A stretch of 64,000 nt of DNA from DASUAS01 sp963819475 (GCA_963819475.1 CAWFWE010000002.1:930001-994000); one strand, 5' to 3'. Shown: positions 29,491 through 39,036, numbered from the stretch's first letter. The notes: a model not told the origin generated them from the sequence alone. A program made the numbers and translations.

Positions 29491-32400
29491 GTCCTGCTTT
29501 CCGCCGCGGCGGCGAGGTGGGCCGTGATCTAGCCGCCGTCGACTGGGAGGCGACGCCGCTCGGCCCCCCGCGCAGTGGCCGAGCAGCCTGACGACGATCG
29601 TGCGGGTGATGTTGGCCTCACGCTTCTCGATGTGGATGGCCTGGGGTGACGACCTCACCTTCATGTGTAACGACGCGTACCGCCGTCAGACGCTCGGTAC
29701 GAAGTATCCGTGGGCGCTTGGAAGGCCCGCGAGTGAGGTATGGGCCGAGATCTGGGACGACATCGGCCCGCGTATCGAGTCGGTCTTGGACGATGGCGTG
29801 GCGACCTGGGACGAGTCGCTCATGCTGTTTCTCGAGCGCAATGGTTATCGGGAGGAGACCTACCACACGTTTTCCTACAGCCCGTTGGCCCACGACGACG
29901 GTTCGATCGTGGGGATGTTGTGCGTTGTCGTCGAGGAGACCGACCGGGTATTGGGCGAACGTCGATTGGCGACGCTGCATGACCTTTCAGGCGCGCTGGC
30001 GATTGCCGAGACCGAAGCGTCCGTGCTCGACGCGTTCGAGCGCGTCCTTGACACGCACGACCACGACCTGCCGTTCACCGCGACTTACTCCTTTGATGGC
30101 GGTGGCGAGAACGCGCAGCTGGTCGCGCTCACCGGTGGTGGCACCGTGCGCGACTCGACCGAGCCGCGGGGCGACGTGGAGGCGGACTGGCCGCTCGACG
30201 CGGTGCGGGCAGGTCGTGACAAACTGGTGGAACTGTCCGAGCTGGACGGAATCCAGTCCTTGCTGCGTCGAGACTGGGACAGGTATCCAAGCCATGCGGT
30301 CGTCCTGCCGCTGCGGAGCTTGCACGATCGGACGCCGAGTGGGTTGTTGATTGCCGGTCTCAACCCGTTCCGGCCGCCGGACGAGACCGCGAAGAGCTTC
30401 GCCGGGCTCGTCGCAGGTCAGCTCGCGTCAGCCCTCGGCACAGCTCGCGGATTCGAGGCCGAGCGTCACCGACGCCAGGCCCTGGAGGAGCTCGACCGTG
30501 CCAAGACGCGGTTCTTCAACAACGTGAGTCACGAGTTCCGCACGCCACTCACTCTGATAATGGGACCTGTCGGCGAGCTCAAGCGGGCGGTCGACGCGGG
30601 TGCGCACGCGGAGCTCGCGCCCCAGGTGGAGATCGTGCACCGCAACGGTCTGCGCCTGACCAAGCTCGTCAACACGCTGCTCGACTTCTCCCGTCTCCAG
30701 GCGGGACGGGTGCGCGTCGCGTACGAGCCGGTGCATCTCGGAACGTTGACTGCGGAGCTCTCCAGCGCGTTCCAGGAGGCGGTCGACCGCGCCGGCCTCT
30801 GTCTCGTCGTCGAGTGCGACGAGTTCCGGGACATCGTCTACGTCGATCCCGACATGTGGGAGCGCATCGTCCTGAACCTGCTGTCGAACGCGCTCAAGTT
30901 CACCTTCGATGGAAGCATCGAGATCTCTCTGAGACGTGTGGGCGAAACCGCCGTGTTGCGCGTCGCCGACACCGGCATCGGAATCGCGGACGCCGACCTG
31001 CCCCGTGTCTTCGATCGGTTCCACCGCATTGAGCACGCACAGGGACGTTCGACCGAGGGCAGCGGGATCGGGCTGGCCCTCGTGTCGGAGCTCGTCGCCC
31101 TGCACGGTGGCGACATCACGGTCACGAGCACTCCCGCCGTCGGGAGCGAATTTTCCGTGTCGGTGCCCCTCGGTCGGGCACACATAGACGACGACCAGAT
31201 CCTGGAGCCGACCGCGCTCGACACCGGAATCGCGGTCGAGCCATTCCTCGCGGAGTCGCTCGGGTGGATGCCGCACACCAACGCGGCCGACACCGACGCG
31301 GACCACACGGCATCGGACGGGGGGCCAGCAGCGCGGGAGCCCGAGGGTGAGGTACTCGTCGTCGACGACAACCCAGACATGCGCGCCTACGTGGCGAGGG
31401 TCCTCGGTCGCCGATTTCGCGTCCGCGTCGCGGACAGCGGTTCGGAGGCGCTCTCGGCGATCGACGCGTCGCCTCCGGACCTCGTGCTGTCCGATGTCAT
31501 GATGGCCGGGATCGACGGCTTCGAACTCCTTCGACGCATCCGCGACGAGCCTCGGTTCTCAGCGCTGCCAGTCGTGTTCCTCACCGCGCAGGCCGGCTCG
31601 GAAGCCGAGCTCCACGGTCTCGACGTCGGCGCCGATGACTACCTCGTCAAGCCCTTCTCGCCGAGGACCTGCTCGGAAGGGTCTCCGCGCGACTCGCGGC
31701 GGGTGTGGAGCGCAGGCATCGACAAGCCATCGCCGATCTCGCCCGCGAGCTCCTGCGCGCGCACAACATCCAACACACGGTCACAGTGTTCCAGACGTTC
31801 GCGGCGCGCCGGTTCTCGGCGACGAACATATCGCTCGCGGTCGTAGACGACGAGAGTGGACTCGCCCGGATGTGGCATGCCCCCGGCTTTGGTCGTGGGA
31901 TCACCGCACGCTCCCGGGTGGCGGCGCTAGATGCGCCTGAACTCATCCTCGCTCCGCTGCAGACCGGCGAGCGGAGGATGGTCGCGAGCCTGCGCGACCT
32001 CGCCAATGCGGACCCCGATGTCGTAATCGCGTTCGCCGAGACCGGGAGCGCAGCGCTCCTGGCCGTGCCCCTCATCCGAGCGACGGGCGAGACCCGGGGC
32101 AGCCTCGGCTGCTTCTGGGACCAACCTCGTCGTCTCTCGCCGGACGAGCTCGAACTATTCGAACGTGCCGCGGCCGCGATCAACGACACCCTCGAACGTC
32201 TCTACGTCACCGAGCAGGAGCACCGGGTCCTGCAGGAGTTCCAAGAGCGGCTACTCGACATCGACGTACGCGCGACCTCGGCGGTCGTCACAGCGCGATA
32301 CCAGCCGGCCGGACAGAGCCTCATGGTCGGCGGCGACTGGTACGACGTCATCACGCTCGACGGGGAGCGGATCGGCTTCAGCATTGGCGACGTCGTCGGG

Positions 32401-33327
32401 AAGGGCCTAGCTGCCGCGACGGTCATGGCGCAGCTCCGAAGCGCGCTCGGCGCCGCCGCGGCGTCGACGGACTCACCGGCAGGTGTCGTCGGAATGGTCG
32501 ATGAGTACGCCCGGCACGTCTCCGGCGCGCTGTGCGCCACCCTGGCGTACCTCCTGCTCGAACCGGGGGGTGAGCTCTCCTGGACGGCGGCGGGACACCC
32601 ACCTCCGCTGTTCGCTGCCGGCGGAGACCTGACGTTCCTGGAGGGTGGCCGGACCAGCTCGCTCGCCACGTTCACGGGCAGGCGTGCGGAGGTGGGTCGT
32701 CGGCGGCTCCCGCCCGGCTCGTTGGTGCTCCTGTACACCGACGGCCTCGTCGAGCGCCGCGGCGAGGAAATCACCGTGGGCTTCGAGCGTCTGCGCGAGT
32801 CGGTACGCGCCTACGAGCTCCTTCCGCTGGATGAGCTGTGCGATGCGCTGCTCGCGGCCCAGGAGCCGCCGGGTGGCTACAGCGATGACGTCGCGCTCCT
32901 CGCGTTCCGGACCGCGGGCGCCGATCGCGTCCGGCTGGTCGACGTGTACGCGGCTCGGGACCACGAGCTTGCCGGCGCGCGGCAGCGCCTGCGAGCGTGG
33001 TTGCGCCAGCACCCGTTCACCGACGACGAGATCGACGACATCCTGGTCGCCGTCGGCGAGGCGTCGAGCAACGCACTCGAGCACGGAAGCCGCCGAGTCG
33101 AGGACGGCGTCGTCGCGGTCGAGGTGAGCCTCGGCGACGGTGAGTTGATCGCCACGGTCTCGGACCACGGCGCCTGGGACGAGGACTCGACGCGGAGCGT
33201 CAGAGAAGGTCGCGGACGCGGTCTGGCGATCATGCACGCCTTGATGGATGCGGTGGACGTTCGGCGCAATCGCACGGGCACTTCGGTTGTCCTGCGCCGA
33301 TCGTTCCCGACATTCCGCGATCGCTGA
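29487..33327 (+). CDS. Giant PAS-histidine kinase-receiver-GAF-SpoIIE phosphatase-RsbW-like ATPase (two frameshifts)
   Basis: About 1280 residues when two one-base losses are allowed for (29568, in a C run that should have one more C; and about 31660). Domain order: PAS-like sensor (DWEATPLGPP, then SMWMAWGDDLTFMCNDAY); a coiled segment; HisKA with the phospho-accepting His in NNVSHEFRTPLT; HATPase_c (GIGIADADLPRVFDRF, GSGIGLALVSELV); receiver domain (VVDDNPDMRAYVAR, phospho-Asp in LVLSDVMMAGIDG, DDYLVKPFS); GAF (31800-32200); SpoIIE/PP2C phosphatase (GGDWYDVITLDG, GDVVGKGLAAATVMAQLR); and a second HATPase_c of the RsbW type (AVGEASSNALEHG). One protein joins a complete two-component relay to a partner-switching module. 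Its GTG overlaps the STAS stop. Confidence 0.85.
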
Positions 33328-33649
33328 CGCGGCGTGCGCGCTCAGGCGCCGACGCGTGGAACCCCCATCGACGCGTCCGGTCCGACAGATCTGGCACACT
33401 GCGTCGCCATCTTGGGCAATCAGTGCTTAGTCGGATGAGACCCATCACGGACCACGACGACGCAGACGCCGCTTTCGTCGCCGCTCAAGGAACGGTTTGA
33501 CTCTTCAGCCTGACCGCTCGGCTCCGGGAACCCCGGATACGAGTAGACGGGTCGGTGGCTAATGCCGAGCAGATCGCGAGCCGTTAGTGCGTCACCATCG
33601 CCGTCCGCACGTCGTGATCGCGGTCGGCCCTGCGGTGGCGCTATTCGGT
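33328..33649. other. Intergenic region without a recognisable gene
   Basis: These 322 bp lie between the end of the large signalling gene and the 3' end of a convergent membrane-protein gene. Open frames here have no ribosome binding site and no recognisable motif. I see no clear terminator or repeat. Confidence 0.4.
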
Positions 33650-34136
33650 TCATCGGTCGTAGGCGCGCTCATCGATGACGGCGGTGTCCTGCTCGACGGT
33701 GCGACGGGCGGCCCAGCCTGAGGGCAGGAATCCGCTGATGAAGCCGATCAGTCCGCCGATGGCGGCGAGTAGAAGCCGGTGTCGAGTGCATCGCTGACAC
33801 TGCCGCCGAAGTTGTCGGTGAGGCGGCTCAGTTGGTAGGCGAACAAGCCGGCGGCGACGAGCACGCCGAGGCCGCCGAAGATGCGGGCGCCTGCACCGCC
33901 TGGCATGGCGGTGCCCACGATGAGGAGTGGTCCCACAAGAACGCAATCGCAATGTCGCTCGGGTGGCCGGCACCGGTGCGCCATGACAGGAAGATCGAGA
34001 CAATGACGCCGACCGACCCCAATGCTCCAAGCACCATGGAGGTTGTCCCGGTAGTCGTGGAACTTGAGGTGGCGGTCCCCCGCTTGATGCCTGCCTGCTG
34101 GTAGGTCTCGGGCGTACCGCCAAGCACATCCGACAA
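33650..34136 (-). CDS. Four-helix membrane protein with two frameshifts
   Basis: Reading across two frame slips (about 33930 and 33770) gives a coherent 162-residue membrane protein. A Ser/Thr-rich N-terminus precedes helices around MVLGALGSVGVIVSIFLSW, LLIVGTAMPG, IFGGLGVLVAAGLFAYQL and LLAAIGGLIGFISGFLPSG, and it ends in a charged tail TVEQDTAVIDERAYDR. I do not recognise the family. The ATG is only 13 bp from the start of the divergent IS256 transposase, so its promoter has probably been displaced or is supplied by the element. Confidence 0.55.
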
Positions 34137-34149
34137 GAAGGGGACCGCC

Positions 34150-35445
34150 GTGAGGAAGAACTACCAGAGGAACGCGTCGCGTGCTGCGATGAGCGAGGTC
34201 GTGGTGCCGGACGCGGTGAGCGTCGCGATGAGCGAGCTGACCGGAGCGATGCGCGAAGGCCTGTTGGCTCTCGCGGTCGGCGCGGGCCTGCAGGTGATGC
34301 AGGTCCTGATGGGCGAGTCGGTCACCGGGCTGTGCGGCCCGAAAGGTGCACACGATCCGGACCGCAGAGCGGTGCGTCACGGCCGCGAGGCCGGCTCGGT
34401 GGTGTTGGGTGGCCGTCAGGTGCGGGTGCGTCGCCCGCGGGTTCGTACCGTGGACAAGACCGCCGAGGTGGCGGTGCCGGCCTATGAGCTGTTCTCGAGC
34501 ACCGAGTTGCTCGGTGAGCTCGCGTTGGAGCGGATGATGGCCAAGCTTTCGACCCGCCGCTACGAGGCCGGTCTGGAACCGGTCGGTTCGGCGGTCGAGG
34601 CCTCCGCGTCGGGCACGTCGCGTTCGGCGGTGAGTCGCCGGTTCGTGGCGATGACCGAACGGGCTCTCGACGAGCTGATGCGCGCCGATCTGTCCGAGCT
34701 CGATCTGGTGGCGTTGATGATCGACGGGGTTCACTTCGCCGAGCATCTCTGCGTGGTGGCGCTCGGGATCACCATCGATGGCACCAAGATCCCTCTCGGG
34801 GTGGTGGAAGGTTCGACCGAGAACGCGACGGTCGTCAAGGCGCTCCTCACCGACCTCGCCGAACGCGGGCTCGACATGTCGCGTCCGATCCTGGTCGTGA
34901 TCGACGGCGCCAAAGCGCTCGCCACCGCGGTGCGCGAGATCTTCGACCGGCCGGTCGTGCAGCGATGCCAGCTCCACAAGATCCGCAACGTTGAACGTCA
35001 CTTGCCCAAGACGCTGGCGACGACGGTGACCAAGAAGATGCGCGCCGCGTACCGCGACCAGGACGCGTTGCACGCCGAAGCAACACTCGAGGCGCTCGCC
35101 CGTTCGCTCGACAAGGCACATCCCGGTGCGGCAGGTTCACTCCGGGAAGGACTCGGCGAGACGCTCACCGTCAACCGCCTCGGTGTGCCACCCACGTTGG
35201 CTCGGACGTTGCGGTCCTCGAACGCGATCGAGTCCATGATCGAGATCTGCCGCGATCACAGCGCGAACGTGAAACGGTGGCGTGACGGACAGATGGCGTT
35301 GCGTTGGTGCGCGGCCGGGATGACCGAAGCCGCGACGCAGTTCCGACGCGTGAACGGGCACCTCCACCTCGCCGCGCTACGTGTCGAACTCGACCGCAAG
35401 TTCGAGACCGTCACACCCGTGCGCGAGACTCAGGAGGCCGCCTGA
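34150..35445 (+). CDS. IS256 (mutator) family transposase
   Basis: An intact 431-residue DDE transposase. Motifs: DLVALMIDGVHFAEH (first Asp), ILVVIDGAKALATAVRE (second Asp), the C-x2-H pair VQRCQLHKIRNVERHLP, and the catalytic Glu in LRSSNAIESM. The GTG at 34150 follows AGGGGA. I could not read convincing terminal inverted repeats or a target duplication on either side, so the limits of the element are unknown. No frameshift is present, so it may be active. Confidence 0.93.
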   Translation: MRKNYQRNASRAAMSEVVVPDAVSVAMSELTGAMREGLLALAVGAGLQVMQVLMGESVTGLCGPKGAHDPDRRAVRHGREAGSVVLGGRQVRVRRPRVRTVDKTAEVAVPAYELFSSTELLGELALERMMAKLSTRRYEAGLEPVGSAVEASASGTSRSAVSRRFVAMTERALDELMRADLSELDLVALMIDGVHFAEHLCVVALGITIDGTKIPLGVVEGSTENATVVKALLTDLAERGLDMSRPILVVIDGAKALATAVREIFDRPVVQRCQLHKIRNVERHLPKTLATTVTKKMRAAYRDQDALHAEATLEALARSLDKAHPGAAGSLREGLGETLTVNRLGVPPTLARTLRSSNAIESMIEICRDHSANVKRWRDGQMALRWCAAGMTEAATQFRRVNGHLHLAALRVELDRKFETVTPVRETQEAA

Positions 35446-35794
35446 CCAACACCCGGGCCGTCACCCAAGTTCCACGGAACGCGGGACATCCTCGCACCAT
35501 GCCCGGCCCGATTGTTGGTGTCCATGACGCTCGATCGACTCGGCGCTCCCGCCGGGTCGGCGGCGCGTCGTAGGTACGGTCGTGCTGATAAGAAGTCATG
35601 GGTCCACCTCACGGCCGCTCATGCTCGCAAGGAGAGCGTTCCCAACGTACGATCGTTGCGAACCGGTCTTGGACGAACCTTTACCTTCCGACCGTGGCTG
35701 TGCGTGTAGTCGCGCCGCACGACGAAGCCCCAGGTCCGATGTGGGACCTGGGGCTCGGTCGTTGCCTGTTCGTGATCGCGGTTCCGTGGGCAGC
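35446..35794. other. Right flank of IS256; no gene seen
   Basis: This 349-bp stretch contains no open frame with a ribosome binding site and known motif. Its only strong structure is the hairpin at 35726-35755. Confidence 0.4.
35726..35755. terminator. Strong terminator-like hairpin
   Basis: AGCCCCAGGTCC (35726-35737) and GGACCTGGGGCT (35744-35755) form a perfect 12-bp stem over a 6-base loop. It lies 39 bp past the stop of the minus-strand DUF6131-type gene and 280 bp past the IS256 transposase, so it could terminate either. No U tract is visible. Confidence 0.6.
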
Positions 35795-35950
35795 TCAGTA
35801 GTAGTGCCGTCTTCCGCCGACACCACTGCCGACCGCTCCGGCGATCCAGAGAATGACGCCGACCGCCAAGAGCACCAGCCCGATGATCCAGAGCACCGGA
35901 ACGGAGAGAACAAGCCCGAGTATCGCAAGTATCAGGCCCAGGATGATCAT
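35795..35950 (-). CDS. DUF6131-type small membrane protein
   Basis: A 51-residue protein from an ATG at 35950 with AGGGGGAATTGGA in front. It has two hydrophobic stretches (MIILGLILAILGLVL and LWIIGLVLLAVGVILWIAG) and ends GVGGRRHYY, matching the small actinobacterial DUF6131 proteins. Function unknown. Its neighbours (PRC-barrel protein, LapA- and CsbD-like proteins further right) are of the type often found in stress-adaptation gene sets. Confidence 0.85.
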   Translation of the reverse strand: MIILGLILAILGLVLSVPVLWIIGLVLLAVGVILWIAGAVGSGVGGRRHYY

Positions 35951-36025
35951 TTCCAATTCCCCCTTTTTAGGAAGCGGGCCGGACATCTACCCGGCCGTGT
36001 CCTGCTTCAATCAGTGTCGAAGTAT

Positions 36026-36406
36026 TCAATCGGTGGCGGCGTGTGGTCCGTAGTAGTCGCCGACTTCCTCGTGGTAGCCGCGCTCGTCGGTTGTGTGACG
36101 ATCGGCGTCGTAGTCCGGCGCATCTTTGATCTGGTCCTTCGTCATCCCGACGAAGACCTTCTTCTCGTCGGGGTCGATGCGCTGTACCACGCCCGCCGGG
36201 ATCATCCGCTTCTTCCCGAAGATCCAGAACCCGGTGTCAACGACCAGGCAACTCGACTGAGGCTCGTTCGTCGCCTCATCAACCTTGCCGATGTGTCCGT
36301 CGGTTGCTTCCACGTCGTAGCCAGTGACGTCCGGCAGCTGCGAAGCTCGGGCGTCACCGCCACCTGCGGGTGCGTACACGTCCATCCGGTACTCGTAAAT
36401 CTCCAT
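36026..36406 (-). CDS. PRC-barrel domain protein
   Basis: A 126-residue protein starting MEIYEYRMDVYAP at 36406, preceded by GAAGGAG. The PRC-barrel core is DVTGYDVEATDGHIGKVDEA, then SCLVVDTGFWIFGKKRMIPA and VQRIDPDEKKVFVGMTKDQI. The C-terminal tail is acidic and histidine-rich. The role is unknown; this type is common beside stress genes. It lies 75 bp upstream of the DUF6131 gene on the same strand. Confidence 0.87.
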   Translation of the reverse strand: MEIYEYRMDVYAPAGGGDARASQLPDVTGYDVEATDGHIGKVDEATNEPQSSCLVVDTGFWIFGKKRMIPAGVVQRIDPDEKKVFVGMTKDQIKDAPDYDADRHTTDERGYHEEVGDYYGPHAATD

Positions 36407-36541
36407 TGATCTACTCCTTCGCCGTGTGCGTTGCGCTTTCCCGGTCATTCGAGTCGGCCATGCGTGTGTGGGGAGTTGCCCACCGATCTGAGTACGTAAA
36501 CGCGAAGGAACCCCGGCGGCGCTCCGCGCAGCCACCGGGGC

Positions 36542-36874
36542 TCATGTCTTCGCCTCGACTGACGCCGTTGTCACCCGAGTACCACGCGTGGTTCCCCGAT
36601 CGCGGTCATCCGAAACGGCAGCGCTCGAACGCAGCGAGCTGTGCAACCGATAGCGAGCGAGCACCGCGATCGGAGCTTCGCACAGCGGACACTCCGACAG
36701 TGGTTGATCGAGTCGCCGTTCAACCTTCAGGAGTCCGCACATTTCGCAGCGGACCATGAACACGTTCACGAGGGTCGCCAGGCTCGGTCGCGCGACGAAC
36801 ATCAGTCGGTCTGCAATGCGTTTCCCGGCAGAACGCAGCGCGCTCCCGCCCTGCCGTGGGTGTTGCAACAACAT
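36542..36874 (-). CDS. Small zinc-ribbon-type protein
   Basis: About 110 residues from an ATG at 36874 with GGAGG 8 bp upstream. The centre holds two CxxC knuckles, RCEMCGLLKVERRL and SECPLCEAPIAVLARYRL, which suggest a zinc ribbon. N- and C-terminal parts are basic and of low complexity. I recognise no specific family; the frame is supported mainly by the ribosome binding site and the cysteine pattern. Confidence 0.5.
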   Translation of the reverse strand: MLLQHPRQGGSALRSAGKRIADRLMFVARPSLATLVNVFMVRCEMCGLLKVERRLDQPLSECPLCEAPIAVLARYRLHSSLRSSAAVSDDRDRGTTRGTRVTTASVEAKT

Positions 36875-37257
36875 GCGAAGTCCTCCATACATGCGAGGTC
36901 CCGCCAGACTCCCTGCCCGAGCTCGCCGTGTCCCTTGCTGGGTGCGGGCGCTCGCTCAGCTGTGGCTCGATGGCCTGCACCTCTCTCCCTGCCCCTGGGC
37001 GCCGCGGCCGTCGTTGGCCGCGGTCGCCACGAGGTGCCCCTCGGTCTTCACCACCAAACGCGCTCGCCGAAGGATTGAGACATCCTTGAGAAGTCGAGAC
37101 CGCGCCGCTCGCCGGGTGACCTCGCCAGTTTCCTGTCAGGGCAAAACGGGAACGTGTGTCGCGCGCAGGCAGTCGAAGGTTCGACAAGCGAAGCCCTGGA
37201 ACTACCTCGATGGAGGGCGGTGGCCGGGGTTCTTCCCATGCACGCACCGAAAGGACG
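36875..37257. other. Intergenic region without a recognisable gene
   Basis: This 383-bp divergent gap between the zinc-ribbon gene and the small basic protein must hold the promoters of both. I find no convincing coding frame, repeat or operator in it. Confidence 0.35.
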
Positions 37258-37455
37258 ATGCCTATGTCGCGACCGAAGCGCGAACGCCAACCGCGCGAGG
37301 TGTCCGAGACACTCGCCATCTATCTCAACATGACCGCACCGCGCGAACGTCGTCGTCCATCACCAGGTCGACCCGACGAACAACGGCGGACCGAACACGA
37401 GCCCCTCATTGACAACGAGGGGCTATCGCTCGACGAAGGAAACGACTTCGCATGA
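37258..37455 (+). CDS. Small charged hypothetical protein
   Basis: A 65-residue protein (MPMSRPKRERQPREVSETLA) starting at 37258 after AAAGGACG. It is rich in Arg and Glu, has no membrane segment and matches nothing I know. The next frame starts on its stop codon (ATGA), which supports both being translated. GC-rich third positions fit real coding. Confidence 0.45.
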   Translation: MPMSRPKRERQPREVSETLAIYLNMTAPRERRRPSPGRPDEQRRTEHEPLIDNEGLSLDEGNDFA

Positions 37456-37907
37456 CAGCAACCGACCTCGCCCATCGATCACCAGACCGGCGGACGCAGG
37501 ACCGGCTCAACCGCGGACAGGTTGTTCGCGCAACGCGCCCGATCGCGCAAGATCCGTACCGCCGCGAGTACCAAGTTCGTAAAGCACGATGTTCGGAGAT
37601 GCTCGACCTGTCCGCCAATGGCAGAGCAAGAAAGGCCGAACATACTGCGGGAAGAATTAGCGGGAGGGGGGCAGGCCCCCTCCCGGCCTCCCCCCGCGTG
37701 CGCGTGACTGTGGGCTCCGGGGCGGCAAAGCCGCCCCTGACGTGCGGGCACGCGCTGATCGTGCGCGAGATAGAACTCGGACGCGCGGAAACGCAAGGCG
37801 CAGCCTCGAGTGCGCCCCTTACCGACGCGTCGCCGCACGATCAGTTCGGCGTCGCCCCCACAGCGCAGACACCGGGTGCCGCAAAGGGTCATGATTCCCG
37901 GCCGTAG
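37452..37907 (+). CDS. Hypothetical basic protein, doubtful
   Basis: A 151-residue frame whose ATG overlaps the stop of the preceding gene. The first 65 residues (MTATDLAHRSPDRRTQDRLN onward) look like plausible coding. The second half runs through two perfect GC hairpins and becomes Gly/Pro/Ala-rich, so the true gene may end earlier by frameshift. A minus-strand frame with a CLRCGGDAEL motif overlaps it; I cannot decide between them with certainty. Confidence 0.3.
   Translation: MTATDLAHRSPDRRTQDRLNRGQVVRATRPIAQDPYRREYQVRKARCSEMLDLSANGRARKAEHTAGRISGRGAGPLPASPRVRVTVGSGAAKPPLTCGHALIVREIELGRAETQGAASSAPLTDASPHDQFGVAPTAQTPGAAKGHDSRP
37661..37737. repeat. Two perfect GC-rich hairpins
   Basis: CGGGAGGGGG (37661-37670) pairs with CCCCCTCCCG (37676-37685) over 5 bases. 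33 bp further, GGGGCGGC (37719-37726) pairs with GCCGCCCC (37730-37737) over AAA. Perfect stems this strong inside a presumed coding frame suggest a structured non-coding region, such as terminators or part of a replication or transfer origin of a former mobile element. Confidence 0.5.
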
Positions 37908-37927
37908 CGGGTCACGGCGCATAACAA

Positions 37928-38327
37928 GTGTCGATCGCTCGCTTCTCGCGCGCAAGGGAAACTTGCCGAAAGATTCAAGGTCTCAGCCCCCAAGAAGATC
38001 TAGCGAGACTCACCACGGTCGAGGAACGTCACCATCGCCTCTTCGCACGGCTGCTGCTCGCCTTCCTGGCGTCGCTTCTCGTGTTCTTCGTGGGCACGGT
38101 GCTGATCTGGGCGTTCGAGAGCGGTCAGAAGGGCAGCGACATCCACGGGTTCGGTGACGCCGCATTCTTCACCGCGGTTCAGTTACTCACTGTCTCGTCT
38201 TCGGCGAAGAATCCGTTGACCTCAAGCGGCAAGGTCCTCGACGTGTCCCTGGCGATATGGGCGATCTTCGTGATCACCGCGGTCGGCGGGAGCTTCGTCG
38301 TTCTTCACGTCTGGGGACTCGAACTGA
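37928..38327 (+). CDS. Two-TM ion-channel-like protein (one frameshift near its end)
   Basis: A basic cytoplasmic N-terminus is followed by a first helix (LLLAFLASLLVFFVGTVLIW), a pore-loop segment (FFTAVQLLTVSSSAKNP) and a second helix (LAIWAIFVITAVGGSF). The layout is that of Ion_trans_2 potassium-channel-like proteins, but the filter reads TVSSS instead of TVGYG. After GGS the frame slips; the alternative frame gives SSFFTSGDSN and a stop at 38325-38327, a normal end. The start is GTG 37928 without a strong ribosome binding site. The gene overlaps the 3' end of the convergent membrane-protein gene by 106 bp. Confidence 0.6.
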
Positions 38328-38872
38328 GCTGCGCCCTCGGGTTCGCTGTGCCCCTCGCTTCGACCTCGATCCGCCCTCGGACGGCTCGAAGTGTGATCCG
38401 GCGTGTCGTCGACGCGAGCTCTCGGTTCTGTCCAGCGGAGGAACTCGGCGAGCACGAGGCCATAGACCAGGTGCCCAGCGAAGTTCGGGGGCTGGCGATG
38501 GCTGTCGTCACTTGCACTGTGCGGACGGAGACCGGCCGCCGGGAGGTAGCCGCGGTAACTCGCGCCGTATATGCCCGCCGCGTACGCGGCCGCGCTGAGC
38601 TCCCGCAGGCGCCGCGGCGCAATCATCGCGTAGAGGGCGCCGCACGACGCGCCGAATGCGAGGTGGAGCGCGATCCCTCTCGTGAGGAGCGAGGAACGGG
38701 TCGGATGTCGTTGACCCCACCAAGCATGGAGGCGGCTCGTGATCTCGATCGGCGGCGGGTGCTCGCCGGCAGCCGACGCGCCCGGGAACTGGACCAGGCT
38801 CATGGCGACGGTCGCCACCGAGCCGGCCACCGCGCCGCGTGCGCCCCGTCGATACCACGGCTCCGCTGCCAT
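38222..38872 (-). CDS. Membrane protein, YagU/DUF1440-like
   Basis: About 216 residues from an ATG at 38872. Hydrophobic segments around AVAGSVATVAMSLVQFPG, GIALHLAFGASCGALYAMIA, AAAYAAGIYGASYRGYL and FAGHLVYGLVLAEFLR match the four-helix pattern of YagU-like proteins. The last 70 residues are hydrophilic and of low complexity, and partly antisense to the ion-channel gene, so the natural end may be earlier. The ribosome binding site is weak. It is divergent from the TPP-enzyme operon. Confidence 0.6.
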   Translation of the reverse strand: MAAEPWYRRGARGAVAGSVATVAMSLVQFPGASAAGEHPPPIEITSRLHAWWGQRHPTRSSLLTRGIALHLAFGASCGALYAMIAPRRLRELSAAAYAAGIYGASYRGYLPAAGLRPHSASDDSHRQPPNFAGHLVYGLVLAEFLRWTEPRARVDDTPDHTSSRPRADRGRSEGHSEPEGAAQFESPDVKNDEAPADRGDHEDRPYRQGHVEDLAA

Positions 38873-39036
38873 CCCGCGCAACTGCCCAGACCTGGCGGCG
38901 ACGAAACCGGACGGCCAGAGGCCGGCGCTCGCGCTGAACGACCCGTTCGACGCGATGCGAGCTCGGTGCCGCAGACGAGAAGGTTCGAACGGTGGATCGT
39001 TTGCCAGGGTCCGAAATTTGCGGGTGTCGGTATGCC

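Noticed and set aside
37479..37955. Minus-strand frame with a CLRCGG motif overlapping the plus-strand small gene
   Set aside because: Only one CxxC, no good ribosome binding site, and it crosses both hairpins. Kept only as an alternative in the note on 37452-37907.
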